From positions 1-39,771 of the forward strand of contig CAIOHT010000140.1 of NCBI GenBank assembly GCA_903858185.1: a stretch of DNA of 39,771 nucleotides, in the 5' to 3' direction. The stretch comes from an uncultured Caulobacterales bacterium. GTDB taxonomy: Bacteria > Pseudomonadota > Alphaproteobacteria > Caulobacterales > Caulobacteraceae. Positions 16,190-26,200 of the stretch are shown in pieces (the first letter of the stretch is position 1; each line of letters starts with the position of its first letter). The translations under genes and the position numbers were made by a program. Below the pieces are notes generated by a model. That model saw only the letters and a list, made by a program, of their open reading frames with translations. It searched no databases and was not told the origin of the DNA.

Positions 16190-17521
16190 CTACTCGCTCT
16201 TGTAGACGACCCCGCCCTTCATCACGAAGCTGACCTTCGTCAGCACCGTCACGTCGGTCAGCGGGTCGCCGCGCACGGCGATCAGGTCCGCCTGCTTGCC
16301 CGGCAGCAGCGAGCCGATCTGGTCCAGCAGGCCGAAGTGGTCCGCCGCCCAGATGGTCGCCGAGCGGATGGCGTCCAGCGGGCTCATGCCGGCCTTGACC
16401 AGCAGGGCGAACTCGCCGGCGTTGTCGCCGTGGGCGGACACGCCAGTGTCGGTGCCGAAGGCAATCTTCACGCCGCCGGCCAGGGCCCGGCGGGCCATGT
16501 CGAGCATTCTCGGACCCGCCAGCAGGGCCTTGTCGCGCTGCGCCGGGGTGAAGAAGGTGTCGGGCTTGGCGGCCTCTCGCGCCACGAAGTCGCCGGCCAT
16601 CAGGGTCGGCACCAGATAGGCGCCGCCGGCCTTGAAGGCCTTGATCGAGTCGCCGTCGAGGTAGGTGCCGTGCTCGATCGAGTCGCCGCCGGCCTTGAGG
16701 AAGGCGGTGACGCCGTCGGCGCCGTGGGCGTGGGCGGTGACCTTGCGGCCCATGGAATGGGCCGTCTCGACGATGGCGCGGATTTCGTCGTCGGTGAACT
16801 GCTTGGCCAGACCCGCGGCGGTCTGGGACAGCACGCCGCCCGTGGCCGTGATCTTGATGATGTCGGCGCCGGCGCGAACCTGCTCCCGCACCGCGCGGCG
16901 GCAGTCATCGGCGCCCGAGCAGACCGCCGTGCCGCGATAGACCGGCACCAGCGCCTCGGGCATGCCGTTGCCGGGATCGCCGTGGCCGCCGTGCACCGAG
17001 ATGGCGGCGCCGGACGCGATGATCCGCGGACCGGCGATGCGGCCCGTGCGGATCGCGTCGCGCAGGGCGAAGATGGATTCGTTCGGCGCGCCCAGATCGG
17101 CCACGGTGGTGAACCCGGCGCGCAGGGTCTTCATGCCGTTCCAGGCGCCGTCGAGGGCCAGGTCCGACCTGGTCTTGGTAAACTCTTCCAGCTGGGCATT
17201 GGGCCCCTGCTCGCTGGTCAGGTGGACGTGGCTGTCGATCAGCCCCGGCAGCACGAAGCTGTCATGCAGGGCGATGATCTTCGCGCCGGGCGCGGAGGTG
17301 TAGCCGGCCTCGACCCGCAGCACCTTGCCGCCCTGGATGACGAGGGTCTTCTCTGTCTCCACCGCGCCTGTGGCGGGGTCTGCAAGCAGCCGGCCGGCCT
17401 GAACGTAGGTCAGCGGCGCCTCGGCAGGCGTGCTGCGGGCCTGGGCGAGGCCGAGCCCCGCGCCGATCGTCAGAAGTGCGCCGGCGGCGAGAGCGGCAAG
17501 GCGCTTGATCGGCAGGGTCAT
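16190..17521 (-). CDS. exported amidohydrolase (imidazolonepropionase-like / dipeptidase-like)
   Basis: A 443-residue metal-dependent hydrolase with an N-terminal hydrophobic signal (RLAALAAGALLTIGAG, cleavage near LAQA), so probably periplasmic. The amidohydrolase core has PGLIDSHVHLTSEQG (HxH metal ligands), KVTAHAHGADG, SIEHGTYLD and FGTDTGVSAHGDN with the final Asp, then KQADLIAVRGDPL near the C-terminus. Caulobacter has related enzymes acting on Xaa-Arg/Lys dipeptides; substrate here is not established. It starts one base after the stop of the phosphotransferase gene, forming a two-gene operon. Confidence 0.88.
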   Translation of the reverse strand: MTLPIKRLAALAAGALLTIGAGLGLAQARSTPAEAPLTYVQAGRLLADPATGAVETEKTLVIQGGKVLRVEAGYTSAPGAKIIALHDSFVLPGLIDSHVHLTSEQGPNAQLEEFTKTRSDLALDGAWNGMKTLRAGFTTVADLGAPNESIFALRDAIRTGRIAGPRIIASGAAISVHGGHGDPGNGMPEALVPVYRGTAVCSGADDCRRAVREQVRAGADIIKITATGGVLSQTAAGLAKQFTDDEIRAIVETAHSMGRKVTAHAHGADGVTAFLKAGGDSIEHGTYLDGDSIKAFKAGGAYLVPTLMAGDFVAREAAKPDTFFTPAQRDKALLAGPRMLDMARRALAGGVKIAFGTDTGVSAHGDNAGEFALLVKAGMSPLDAIRSATIWAADHFGLLDQIGSLLPGKQADLIAVRGDPLTDVTVLTKVSFVMKGGVVYKSE

Positions 17522-17522
17522 G

Positions 17523-18605
17523 TCAGGCTCCGGCCTTGATGGCGAACGTCAGGGCCGCGTCGGCGAGCGCCGGCACACGGGCTTCCATGGTCTGGGCATG
17601 GGCGCTGGCGGCGGTCCCGTCGCGGACCCGGCCGACGATGCCCTGGCAGATGCCGGCCAGGCGGAACAGGTTGTAGGCGAAGTACCAGTCGAGGTTCGGA
17701 ACGCCGCTGCGACCGGTCAGACCGCAGTACTGCTCGACGGCCTCGTCGACGGTCGGGATGCCCCAGGACTTGAGGTCCTCGATGCCGGACAGCGAAGCGC
17801 GCTCGGCGCCCGGCATCACCCAGTGCATCAGCAGGTAGGAGAAGTCGGCCATCGGATCGCCGAGCGTGGACAGTTCCCAGTCGAGCACCGCCGCCACCTT
17901 GGGCTCGGTCGGATGCAGCACCATGTTGTCGAGGCGGTAGTCGCCGTGGACGATCGAGGTCCGGTCGTCGCCCGGCGTGGTCGTCGGCAGGAACTCCATC
18001 AGCCGGTTCATCGAAGGGATGAGCTGGGTCTCGGAAGCCTTGTACTGCTTGATCCAGCGGTCGATCTGGCGGGCGAAATAGTTGCCCGGCCGGCCATAGT
18101 CGCCGAGGCCGATGGCCTCGTAGTCGGTGTTGTGCAGGGCGGCCAGCGTGCCGATCTTGGCCTTGTAGATCGCGTTCCGCTCGGCCGGTTGATAGTCGGG
18201 CAGGGTCAGATCCCAGAGAATCCGGCCCTCGACGTTGTCCATCACGTAGAACATCGTGCCGATGACGTCGTCGTCGGTGCACAGGGCGTAGGCCCGGGCC
18301 ACCGGGAAGCCGGTCGTGCCCAGGGCGGCAATGACCTTGAATTCCCGGTCCACGGCGTGAGCGCTGGGCAGCAGCTTTCCGGGCGGCTTGCGGCGCAGGA
18401 CGTACTTCTTTGCCGGAGTCACCAGCTGATAGGTCGGGTTGGACTGGCCGCCCTTGAACTGGCGCACCTCAAGCGGACCCGCGTAGCCTTCGACATTGGC
18501 CTCGAGCCAGGCGGCGAGCTTGCCCTCATCGATGGCATGGCGCGGGTCGACCGGCTTGGTCCCCGAGTTCAGATCCTGCGCGGTCGGCGCGGCGGCCTCG
18601 GCCAT
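17523..18605 (-). CDS. APH/ACAD10-like phosphotransferase family protein
   Basis: A 360-residue aminoglycoside phosphotransferase-fold protein. The N-lobe has QFKGGQSNPTYQLVT and YVLRRKPPGKLLPSAHAVDREF with the ATP-binding Lys, and the C-lobe has VHGDYRLDNMVLHP (catalytic Asp, HGDxxxxN) and VLDWELSTLGDPMAD (metal-binding DW/DP). This subgroup, with KPPG and LDWE, resembles the kinase-like domain of ACAD10 proteins, which act on hydroxyacyl-CoAs or short-chain alcohols rather than drugs. The substrate is unknown. GGGGAG lies six bases before the ATG. The amidohydrolase gene follows one base after the stop. Confidence 0.87.
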   Translation of the reverse strand: MAEAAAPTAQDLNSGTKPVDPRHAIDEGKLAAWLEANVEGYAGPLEVRQFKGGQSNPTYQLVTPAKKYVLRRKPPGKLLPSAHAVDREFKVIAALGTTGFPVARAYALCTDDDVIGTMFYVMDNVEGRILWDLTLPDYQPAERNAIYKAKIGTLAALHNTDYEAIGLGDYGRPGNYFARQIDRWIKQYKASETQLIPSMNRLMEFLPTTTPGDDRTSIVHGDYRLDNMVLHPTEPKVAAVLDWELSTLGDPMADFSYLLMHWVMPGAERASLSGIEDLKSWGIPTVDEAVEQYCGLTGRSGVPNLDWYFAYNLFRLAGICQGIVGRVRDGTAASAHAQTMEARVPALADAALTFAIKAGA

Positions 18606-18682
18606 GGAAGGCTCCCCAATTTCGTACAGTTGTTTGAGCGGGAGTTTAGGGAATGGGGGCGGAGGTGCAAGGCGTGGATGAA

Positions 18683-18703
18683 CCTTCTCCCGGTCGGGAA
18701 AGG
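18683..18703 (-). terminator. possible purD terminator
   Basis: On the - strand, CCTTTCCCG pairs with CGGGAGAAGG with a one-base offset, five bases after the purD stop and followed by TT. The U tract is weak, so this is tentative. Confidence 0.4.
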
Positions 18704-18707
18704 ATCG

Positions 18708-19970
18708 CTAGAGAGCCCGCCAGCCGATGTCCGACCGGTGGAAGCCGCCCGGGAAATCGATCGTCCCCACCGCCGCATAGGCCTTGTCCCGCGCGTCCCG
18801 CAGGGTTTCTCCCAGGGCGCAGACGTTCAGCACCCGTCCGCCGGCCGACCGAAGCGCGCCGTCAGCATCGCGCGCCGTGCCGGCGTGGAACACCACGGCG
18901 TCCTCCCGCTTCACGTCCGCGCCGCGAATTAGCGCGCCGCTGACAGGACTTGCGGGATAGCCGTCAGCGGCGATCACCACGCAGATGGCGGCCTCGTCCC
19001 GCCAGCGCGGCGCGGGCATCGCCGCCAGGACGCCTTCGGCGCAGGCCTTCAGGTAGGGCACGATGTCGTCCGCCAGTCGCAGCATCAGCACCTGGCATTC
19101 AGGGTCGCCAAAGCGGGCATTGAACTCGACCAGCCTGGGGCCCGTTTCCGTCAGCATCAGGCCGGCATAGAGCACGCCCCGGTAGGGGCGCCCCTCGGCG
19201 GCCAAACCCCTTACCGCCGGCAGGATGCAGTCGTCGAACGCCCGCTGCGCCAGGGCCGGGGTGAACACCGGCGCCGGCGAATACGTCCCCATGCCGCCGG
19301 TGTTTGGCCCCATGTCACCGTCGAAAGCGCGCTTGTGGTCCTGGGCGAAGCCGAAGGGGATGGCGGTCTCGCCGTCGCACAGGGCGAAGAACGAGACCTC
19401 TTCACCCGCCATGAATTCCTCGATGACCACACGAGCGCCCGCCTGGCCGAACCGGCCCCCCAGCATGTCGGCAACCGCCGCGTCCGCCTCGGCCCGGTCG
19501 GCGGCGATCACCACGCCCTTGCCCGCCGCGAGGCCGTCGGCCTTGATCACGAACGGCGCGGTCTGGATATCCAGAAAGGCTGCTGCGGTCTCAACGGCGT
19601 CGAACACACCGAACGCGGCTGTCGGCATGGAATGGCGTGCGAAGAAGGTCTTGCTGAAGGCCTTGGAGGTCTCGATCTCGGCGCCGGCCTGCGACGGTCC
19701 GAAGCAAGGGATGCCGGCGACGGCCAGGGCGTCCGCGAGGCCGACCTCAAGCGCCGATTCGGGGCCGACCACGACCAGATCCGCCGCGATCTCCTGCGCC
19801 AGGACGACAAGCGCCGCGACGTCCGTCGCCTTCACGGCCCGGGTCTCGCAGACATTTGCGATGCCCGGACTGCCCGGTGCGGCGACAAGGCGTGTCAGCA
19901 GCGGCGACTGCGCGATCTTCCAGGCCAGCGCATGCTCGCGCCCGCCCGATCCGACTAGGAGGATGTTCAT
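18708..19970 (-). CDS. purD: phosphoribosylamine--glycine ligase
   Basis: A 420-residue GAR synthetase, the second step of purine synthesis, at the normal length. It starts with MNILLVGSGGREHALAWK, the PurD N-terminal nucleotide-binding segment, and contains SKAFSKTFFARHSMPTA, the ATP-grasp segment FVIKADGLAAGKGVVIA, VVIEEFMAGEEVSFFALCDG, GGMGTYSPAP and VEFNARFGDPECQ. The ATG at 19970 was chosen over an upstream in-frame ATG because family homology begins there, although it has no clear ribosome site. It is probably monocistronic, lying 108 bases after phoB with no sign of overlap. Confidence 0.96.
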   Translation of the reverse strand: MNILLVGSGGREHALAWKIAQSPLLTRLVAAPGSPGIANVCETRAVKATDVAALVVLAQEIAADLVVVGPESALEVGLADALAVAGIPCFGPSQAGAEIETSKAFSKTFFARHSMPTAAFGVFDAVETAAAFLDIQTAPFVIKADGLAAGKGVVIAADRAEADAAVADMLGGRFGQAGARVVIEEFMAGEEVSFFALCDGETAIPFGFAQDHKRAFDGDMGPNTGGMGTYSPAPVFTPALAQRAFDDCILPAVRGLAAEGRPYRGVLYAGLMLTETGPRLVEFNARFGDPECQVLMLRLADDIVPYLKACAEGVLAAMPAPRWRDEAAICVVIAADGYPASPVSGALIRGADVKREDAVVFHAGTARDADGALRSAGGRVLNVCALGETLRDARDKAYAAVGTIDFPGGFHRSDIGWRAL

Positions 19971-20043
19971 GGGGAGGGTTTTAGGGAACGAGGGGCGGCA
20001 CGGGCAAGCCGCTACGTCTCCCATTTTCGCTCCCGCCGTCTTG

Positions 20044-20060
20044 GCCCGGACAAGCCGGGC
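20044..20060 (-). terminator. possible phoB terminator hairpin
   Basis: GCCCGG, ACAAG, CCGGGC forms a six-pair GC stem 18 bases after the phoB stop. No T run follows on the - strand, so termination is not proven. Confidence 0.35.
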
Positions 20061-20078
20061 GAAGAGGGGGTCTTTTGG

Positions 20079-20768
20079 CTAGCTATCCAGATCCAGCGAG
20101 TAGCCGGCTGAGCGCACGGTGCGGATCGGGTCGGCGTCGGCCCGGCCGTTGAGGGCCTTGCGCAGGCGACCGATGTGGACGTCCACGGTGCGCGCCTCGA
20201 CATAGACGTCCGAACCCCAGACGGCGTCCAGCAGCTGCTCGCGGCTGAACACTCGCCCCGGGTGCTGCATCAGATGGTCGAGAAGGCGGAACTCGGTCGG
20301 ACCAAGGTGGACCTCCTGGCCGCCGCGCTTAACCCGATGGGCGACGCGATCCATGACGATGTCGCCACAGGTCACCCGGTCATCAGCCAGGCCGGGACGA
20401 ATGCGGCGCATCACGGCGCGGATGCGGGCGGTAAGCTCGCTCATGGCGAACGGCTTGACGACATAGTCGTCAGCGCCGGTGTCCAGGCCCCTGACCCGGT
20501 CGCTTTCCTCGCCGCGCGCCGTCAGCATCAGGATCGGCAGATTGCGGCTTTCGGGGCGCTGGCGCAGTCGCCTGCAGACCTCGATGCCGGAGACCTTGGG
20601 CAGCATCCAGTCCAGAACGACCAGATCCGGCAGTTCTTCCTGCACCAGGATCAGCGCTTCCTCGCCGTCGCCGGCCTGGATGACGCGGTAGCCTTCCTTC
20701 TCGAGGTTGTATTGCAGCAGGGTGGCGAGGGCGTCCTCGTCCTCGACCACGAGCACCGTTGGGGTCAT
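20079..20768 (-). CDS. phoB: phosphate regulon response regulator
   Basis: A 229-residue OmpR/PhoB-type regulator. The receiver domain has VVEDEDAL (acidic pocket), phospho-acceptor Asp53 in LVVLDWMLP, the switch Thr83 and Lys105 in VVKPFAM. The winged-helix domain (about 130-229) has HLGPTEFRLLDHLMQHPGRVFSREQLLD and RTVDVHIGRLRKALN. Under phosphate limitation PhoR phosphorylates PhoB, which binds Pho boxes. The start overlaps the stop of phoU (ATGA), so the two are coupled, and both are in line with phoR upstream. Confidence 0.97.
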   Translation of the reverse strand: MTPTVLVVEDEDALATLLQYNLEKEGYRVIQAGDGEEALILVQEELPDLVVLDWMLPKVSGIEVCRRLRQRPESRNLPILMLTARGEESDRVRGLDTGADDYVVKPFAMSELTARIRAVMRRIRPGLADDRVTCGDIVMDRVAHRVKRGGQEVHLGPTEFRLLDHLMQHPGRVFSREQLLDAVWGSDVYVEARTVDVHIGRLRKALNGRADADPIRTVRSAGYSLDLDS

Positions 20769-21457
20769 GGCGTAAGTGAATCCAGTTTGGGCCGTTCGGA
20801 AGCGATTGCCTGGCCGGTGATCTCGAAATGGACGATCTCGGCGATATTGGTGGCGTGGTCGCCGATCCGCTCGAGGTTCTTGGCGACGAACAGCAGGTGG
20901 GCGCCGGCGGTGATGGTGCGCGGATCGCCCATCATGTAGGTCAGCAATTCGCGGAACAGGCTCTCGTAGTGCTCGTCGACCTCTGTGTCGCGGGTCCAGA
21001 CCGAGATGGCCCGATCGATCTCCGAGGCGGTGTAGGCGTCGATCACTTCCTTGAGCCGCGAGGCGACAAGCCGGCCCATCCGCTCGATGGAGCGCGTGAC
21101 CGGACCCGCCGGTTCCGACTCGGCGAGGATCAGCGTGCGCTTGCCGATGTTCTTCGCCAGATCGCCGCAGCGCTCGAGGTTCATGGCGATCTTCATCGCC
21201 GACATGGTCCGTCGCAGATCGTTGGCCATCGGCTGGCGCAGGGCGATCATGCGGATGGCCGCCCGCTCGATATCGGCCTCGATGGCGTCCAGCTTGATAT
21301 CCCGGCCGATCAGGGCCTGTGCCAGGGGAACGTCGCGCCGGGCGAAGGCCTGGATCGAGTCACCCACCTGGGCTTCGGCCAGGCCGCCCATTCGGACCAC
21401 CTCGGCCGCCAGCTGGTTCAGTTCATCTTCGTAGGATCTGACAATGTGTTCGTTCAT
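20765..21457 (-). CDS. phoU: phosphate signalling protein PhoU
   Basis: A 230-residue PhoU with two three-helix repeats, each with the metal-cluster motif: MNLERCGDLAKNI near residue 93 and KNLERIGDHATNIAE near residue 195. PhoU links the Pst transporter to PhoR and keeps the Pho response off when phosphate is plentiful. It begins with HIVRSYEDELNQLA, as expected. Its GAGG ribosome site overlaps the end of a short upstream frame. The pst genes that often accompany it are absent here. Confidence 0.97.
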   Translation of the reverse strand: MNEHIVRSYEDELNQLAAEVVRMGGLAEAQVGDSIQAFARRDVPLAQALIGRDIKLDAIEADIERAAIRMIALRQPMANDLRRTMSAMKIAMNLERCGDLAKNIGKRTLILAESEPAGPVTRSIERMGRLVASRLKEVIDAYTASEIDRAISVWTRDTEVDEHYESLFRELLTYMMGDPRTITAGAHLLFVAKNLERIGDHATNIAEIVHFEITGQAIASERPKLDSLTP

Positions 21458-21465
21458 GGCGCGCC

Positions 21466-21618
21466 TCAGCCGTTCCGGCCGGAAATGAAATCCGGTATCC
21501 GCGACTCAGGCGGACAGGTGAAGATAGCCTCGATGGCCCTGACCTCAATCAGCCGACCCGGTGACGCATCGTCGCCCGGGGCGGCGGCGATTTCGGCCAG
21601 GGCGATCAGCAAGGGCAT
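21466..21618 (-). CDS. possible 50-residue small protein before phoU
   Basis: An ATG frame of 50 codons on the same strand as phoU, ending eight bases before it. It has a hydrophobic start (MPLLIALAEIAAA) and a mixed polar remainder ending in ISGRNG. Codon use is moderately GC-rich at the third position. I recognise no family. It occupies most of the 232-base gap between phoR and phoU, where pst genes would be expected. It could be a leader peptide, a remnant or chance. Confidence 0.2.
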   Translation of the reverse strand: MPLLIALAEIAAAPGDDASPGRLIEVRAIEAIFTCPPESRIPDFISGRNG

Positions 21619-21689
21619 CGCGAATCCCGAAGCGGCGACGTGAAACTGATCGTTAGATGCCTGTCCGGTGCTGCCGCTATGCGACAGAT

Positions 21690-23066
21690 TTAGGACGCTT
21701 TTGCGACACGCTCCGGCCAGCTCATCTGGGCGGCTGCGGCCAGTGGAAACCAGACGGAAAACGTCGCGCCGCGACCCTCGACGCTCTCGACGGAAACGCC
21801 GCCGCGGTGGCGGTTGACGATGTGCTTGACGATGGCCAGCCCAAGGCCCGTGCCGGTGCGGTCGCCGCTCTTCTGCCCCTCGACCCGGTAGAACCGCTCG
21901 GTCAGCCGGGGCAGGGCGTCGCGCGGCATGCCCGGTCCACCGTCACTGATGCGCAGCAGGGCGTAGAGTTCGCCCGGCCGATGCTCGGGCGTCAACAGGG
22001 CGAGGCGGGCGGCCTCGGGGTCGCGGACCGCCGGCGGATCGCCTGACACCGGCGAGGAAACCTCGACCCGGATGACCCCGTCCTGCGGCGAGTATTTCAC
22101 CGCGTTGTCGATCAGGTTCTGGATCACCTGGATGATCTGGTCGCGATCACCCTCAATGGACGCGCCGCCGGATGGCGGCGTGTTCCACTCGATCCGCACG
22201 CCCTTGCCGCGCAGTACCGGCGTCATGGCGTCGGCGACGTCCGTGGCGGCCAGCGCCAGATCGACCCGCCCTTGTGGCGCGATGTGCTCGTTCAGCTCGA
22301 TCCGCGACAGGCTCATCAGGTCGTTGATCAGCCGGGCCATCCGCTCGGCCTGGATCTGCATGATGGCGAGGAACCGGTCTCGCGCATCGGTATCGTCGCG
22401 GGCCGGGCCGCGCAGCGTCTCGATGAAACCACTCAACGAGGCCAGCGGCGTGCGCAGCTCATGGCTGGCGTTGGCGAGGAAGTCGGCGCGCATGCGTTCG
22501 GCCCGCCGCAGGTCCGTCTGGTCGCGCAGCACCAGCAGCGCCAGCGCCGGCCGCGACTCCGGCCCGGCCAGTGGTCGGGCGGTCGCGGTCCAGACCCTCT
22601 CGGGCGCTCCTGCGGGTTCGAAGGCCACGTGACCGGCGATTCCGCCGATCAGCGCCTCGTCGACCAGCTCGGTGACCTGCGGATTCCGGATCACGGTGAT
22701 CAGTCGCGCATCCTGGCGCTGGATCCGGAACAACAACCGTGCGGCGCGGTTGGCGAAGATCAGCCTGTGGCCCGCGGGCTCACCGGGCGCGCCAGCCTCG
22801 GTGACCATCACCGGGTCCTCAAGCTCCTCGAGGATGCTGGCGAAGGGCAGGGGGGCGGCTGTCGGCGGCGCGGACGTCACGGTCTGGACCGGCGCCGGCG
22901 CGCGGCGCGCCAGCATCAGGCCCAGTCCCGCCATGCCCGCTGAAACCACAAGCGCTGGCAGGGCCTCGGCCTGCCCGAACGCCGCCAGCGCCAGCGGCGC
23001 GGCGGCCCCGGCGAGGCCCGTCAGCACGGTCAGCCGGTCGAGTCTGGCGTCACTTGGCGACGGCAT
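21690..23066 (-). CDS. phoR: phosphate regulon sensor histidine kinase
   Basis: A 458-residue membrane sensor kinase. Two hydrophobic segments lie at about residues 12-50, then a short PAS-type region, the dimerisation helix with FLANASHELRTPLASLSGF (phospho-acceptor His202), and the ATPase domain with QNLIDNAVKYSP (N box), RISDGGPGMP (G1) and GDRTGTGLGLAIVKHIVNRHRGG (G2). This domain order and its place beside phoU and phoB identify it as PhoR. The ATG at 23066 was chosen because the longer frame starts in sequence unlike a kinase N-terminus and overlaps the divergent region. Confidence 0.93.
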   Translation of the reverse strand: MPSPSDARLDRLTVLTGLAGAAAPLALAAFGQAEALPALVVSAGMAGLGLMLARRAPAPVQTVTSAPPTAAPLPFASILEELEDPVMVTEAGAPGEPAGHRLIFANRAARLLFRIQRQDARLITVIRNPQVTELVDEALIGGIAGHVAFEPAGAPERVWTATARPLAGPESRPALALLVLRDQTDLRRAERMRADFLANASHELRTPLASLSGFIETLRGPARDDTDARDRFLAIMQIQAERMARLINDLMSLSRIELNEHIAPQGRVDLALAATDVADAMTPVLRGKGVRIEWNTPPSGGASIEGDRDQIIQVIQNLIDNAVKYSPQDGVIRVEVSSPVSGDPPAVRDPEAARLALLTPEHRPGELYALLRISDGGPGMPRDALPRLTERFYRVEGQKSGDRTGTGLGLAIVKHIVNRHRGGVSVESVEGRGATFSVWFPLAAAAQMSWPERVAKAS

Positions 23067-23246
23067 GGCGCGAAAGCCTCGATTCGTTTTTTTCAACGGG
23101 CTATGGTGTGTGGAGATATGGCGCCCTTGCAGGCCTTGCGATAGACGAGGCGGGGTCCCTGGGGATGGTTCATGACGGTCGACGCAATTTCGCCGCATCG
23201 AAAGGGGACGAACGTGTTGCCGCAAAAGGTCCGGGGTTCTCTGTAC

Positions 23247-26200
23247 ATGTTTCGCAAGCGTTTGGTCGCAACCGCCGCCGTCGCCCCCCTGTTGCTCTTC
23301 GCGAGCCAGGCGATGGCCGACGTCACCATCACCGACAAGCGGACCGCGCCTGTTGCGACCGGAACGATCAATAGCGGCGCGCCCGACAACATCATCATCG
23401 CCAACAGCGGCGGCGTGAAGATCACGACGGCCGGGCCGATCGTGACGGTGAACAGCAACAACACCGTCGTGAACAACGGCGAGATTGCATCGGTCGACGT
23501 CGATAATTCGGTGGGTGTCCAGCTCAATGGCGGCACAACCACCAGCCTGACGAACAATGCGGTCATCACCCTCAATGACTCGCTGAACCAGGCGGCCGCC
23601 GCGACCGACACGGACAAGGACGGCGACCTCGACGGCCCGTTCGCCAACGGCACCGGCCGCTATGGCATCCGCCTCAGCGGCCCGGGCGCCATGACCGGGA
23701 ACATTCTCAACAGCGCGAGCGGCGCGATCACGATCGAAGGCAACAACTCGTTCGGCATCAGCCTCGAGAGCGCCCTGATCGGTGATTTCACCAACCTCGG
23801 CAGTGTCGCGATCACCGGCAACAACATCTACGGCATCCGGTCGACGGCGCCGATCACGGGTGATGTGACCCTGAACGGCTCGGTCGCGGCCACGGGCCAG
23901 AACGCGGTCGGCATCGCGCTCGACTCCGACGTCACCGGCGCTGTGAGCCTGCAGGGCAATGTCAGTGTCACGGGCTTCCGCTATGCGTCCAGGCCGACGC
24001 TCGCCTCATCGCGCGCGATTCTCGACTCCGACGATCTGCTGCTGAGCGGACCGGCGGTGCGCATCGCGGGCGACGTCACGGGCGGCGTCAATCTCGGCGT
24101 CGCGCCGGTGGCGGACTCCGACAACGACAATGACGGCTGGATCGACACCTCCGATACCGACGACGACAACGACGGCATCCTCGACGCCACCGATCCGGAC
24201 GCGAACGGCGACGGCATCGACGACGACGACTTCGACGGTGACGGCACGCTGAACACCACGGACACCGACGATGATGGTGACGGCATTCTCGACGCCGACG
24301 ATCCCGACGACAACGGCGACGGCATCGTCGACAACGATCTGGACGGCGACGGCCTTGTCGACAGCTCGGAAGGCAATTCCAACATCTCGATCGCCGGTTC
24401 GGCGCCGGCGCTGCTGATCGGGTCGGACACGCGCGCGATCACCCTGGGCGCGGTGGGCCCCGGCAGCCTGAACTACGGCCTGATCCTGTCGGGCGCGATC
24501 AGCGCGACCGGAACCTACGACGATCTGGACTCGACCGGCGTGAAGATCGGCGGAACGGGCTTCACGACGGTCCTGACGGGCGGCCTGTACGTCAGCGGCT
24601 CCATCTCCTCGGTCGCTTACAACGGCAACGTCCAGACGGTTCACCTCGCGTCCGGCGCCAACGTCGGCAGGCTCGTGAACGACGGCACGCTCTATGCCGG
24701 CATGGCGACGACCTCGGCGCCGCTGATCAACGAAGATTCGTTCAACGTCTTCGCCCTGCGCATCGATCCGGGCGCGACGATCACGACGCTGACCAACACC
24801 GGCGCGATCACGGCCTTCGTCAACGGAGAGCGGAGCAACTCCGTCGCGGTCTGGGACGGCAGCGGCCTGCTGAACTCGATCACCAACACCGGCACAATTT
24901 CGGCATCGATCAACCCGACGGACGATGCCGACGACACGGACGATTCCAACTCGGACGCGTCCGATGAGTTCATCGCCGGCCAGGCGATCGCCCTGGACCT
25001 TCGCTACAACACCACGGGCGTGACCCTGGTGCAGTACTCGACGGTCGGGGATACCGACGGCGACGGGGTCCTCGACGTCAACGACCGGGATATCGACGGC
25101 GACGGCATCGCCAACGTCAACGATACCGACGACGACAACGACGGCATCTTCGACACCGACGACACCATCAATAATCTGGACCTCGACCTTGACGGCGTGG
25201 CCGACGCCCAGGAGTCCTCGATCTTCGGCGCGATCAGGCTCGGCTCCGGCGCCGACCTGGTCGACCTGCGGAACGGCGTCATCTCGGGCGACATCTCGTT
25301 CGGCGCCGGCGCGGACGTCTTCAACGTCGGCACCGCCTCCTGGGTCGCGGGATACGTCGGCACGATTACGGACAGCGATGGCCAGCTGGCGCTGAACATC
25401 GTCAACGGCACGGTGCAGCTCAACAATACCGGCGTGCTCGACGCCACAAGCCTCTCCGTCAGCGCGGACAGCACCCTGATCGTGACTGCCGATCCGGCCG
25501 CCAACACGGCGACCCGGATCACCGTGGCGACCGCCAACATCGCCTCCGGCGCGCAGCTGGGGCTCCAGCTGACCAGCCTGATCACGACGCCGACCGAGCG
25601 CTACACCATTATCCGCACCGATACGCCCGCGGGTCTGACGGTCGGCACGATCGACGACAGCCTGCTGGGCAACTCGCCCTACCTGGTGGTCGCCGACGCC
25701 TCGTCGAACACCGCGACGGGCGAGGTCTATATCGATATCCGCCGCCGCACGGCCACCGAGATGAACCTGAGCGTCAACGAGGCGCTCGCGCTGAACGCGG
25801 TCTACGAGGCCCTCGACGGCGACGAGGAAGTGCTGGGCGCCTTCCTCAGCGCCGACACCCGCGCGGAGTTCATCGCGCTGTACGACCAGATGCTCCCCGA
25901 CCAGGGCGAAGGCCTGTTCTCGTCGATCAGCTCGATCACCAGCACCATCTCGCGACTGACGGCGACCAAGCCCGATCCCCGCGCCCGCTACGGCCCTGAC
26001 AGCTTCTGGATGCAGGAAGTCAACGTCGGCGTCATGCGAGAGGCCGGTGGCAGCCTCGGTTCCGACACCCAGGCCTTCGGCTTTGTCGGTGGCTACGAAA
26101 GCATGGGCGCGGACGGCGGCGCGCTGGGGGCCACGCTGGCCTTCATCAGCGCCGAGGAGAAGGACGACATCGCCCAGATCGGCGAGGAAACCACCATCTC

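Noticed and set aside
24110..24370. CRISPR-like or tandem DNA repeat array
   Set aside because: The repetition follows codons for DxDxDG protein motifs with varied spacing; there are no constant repeats with unique spacers.
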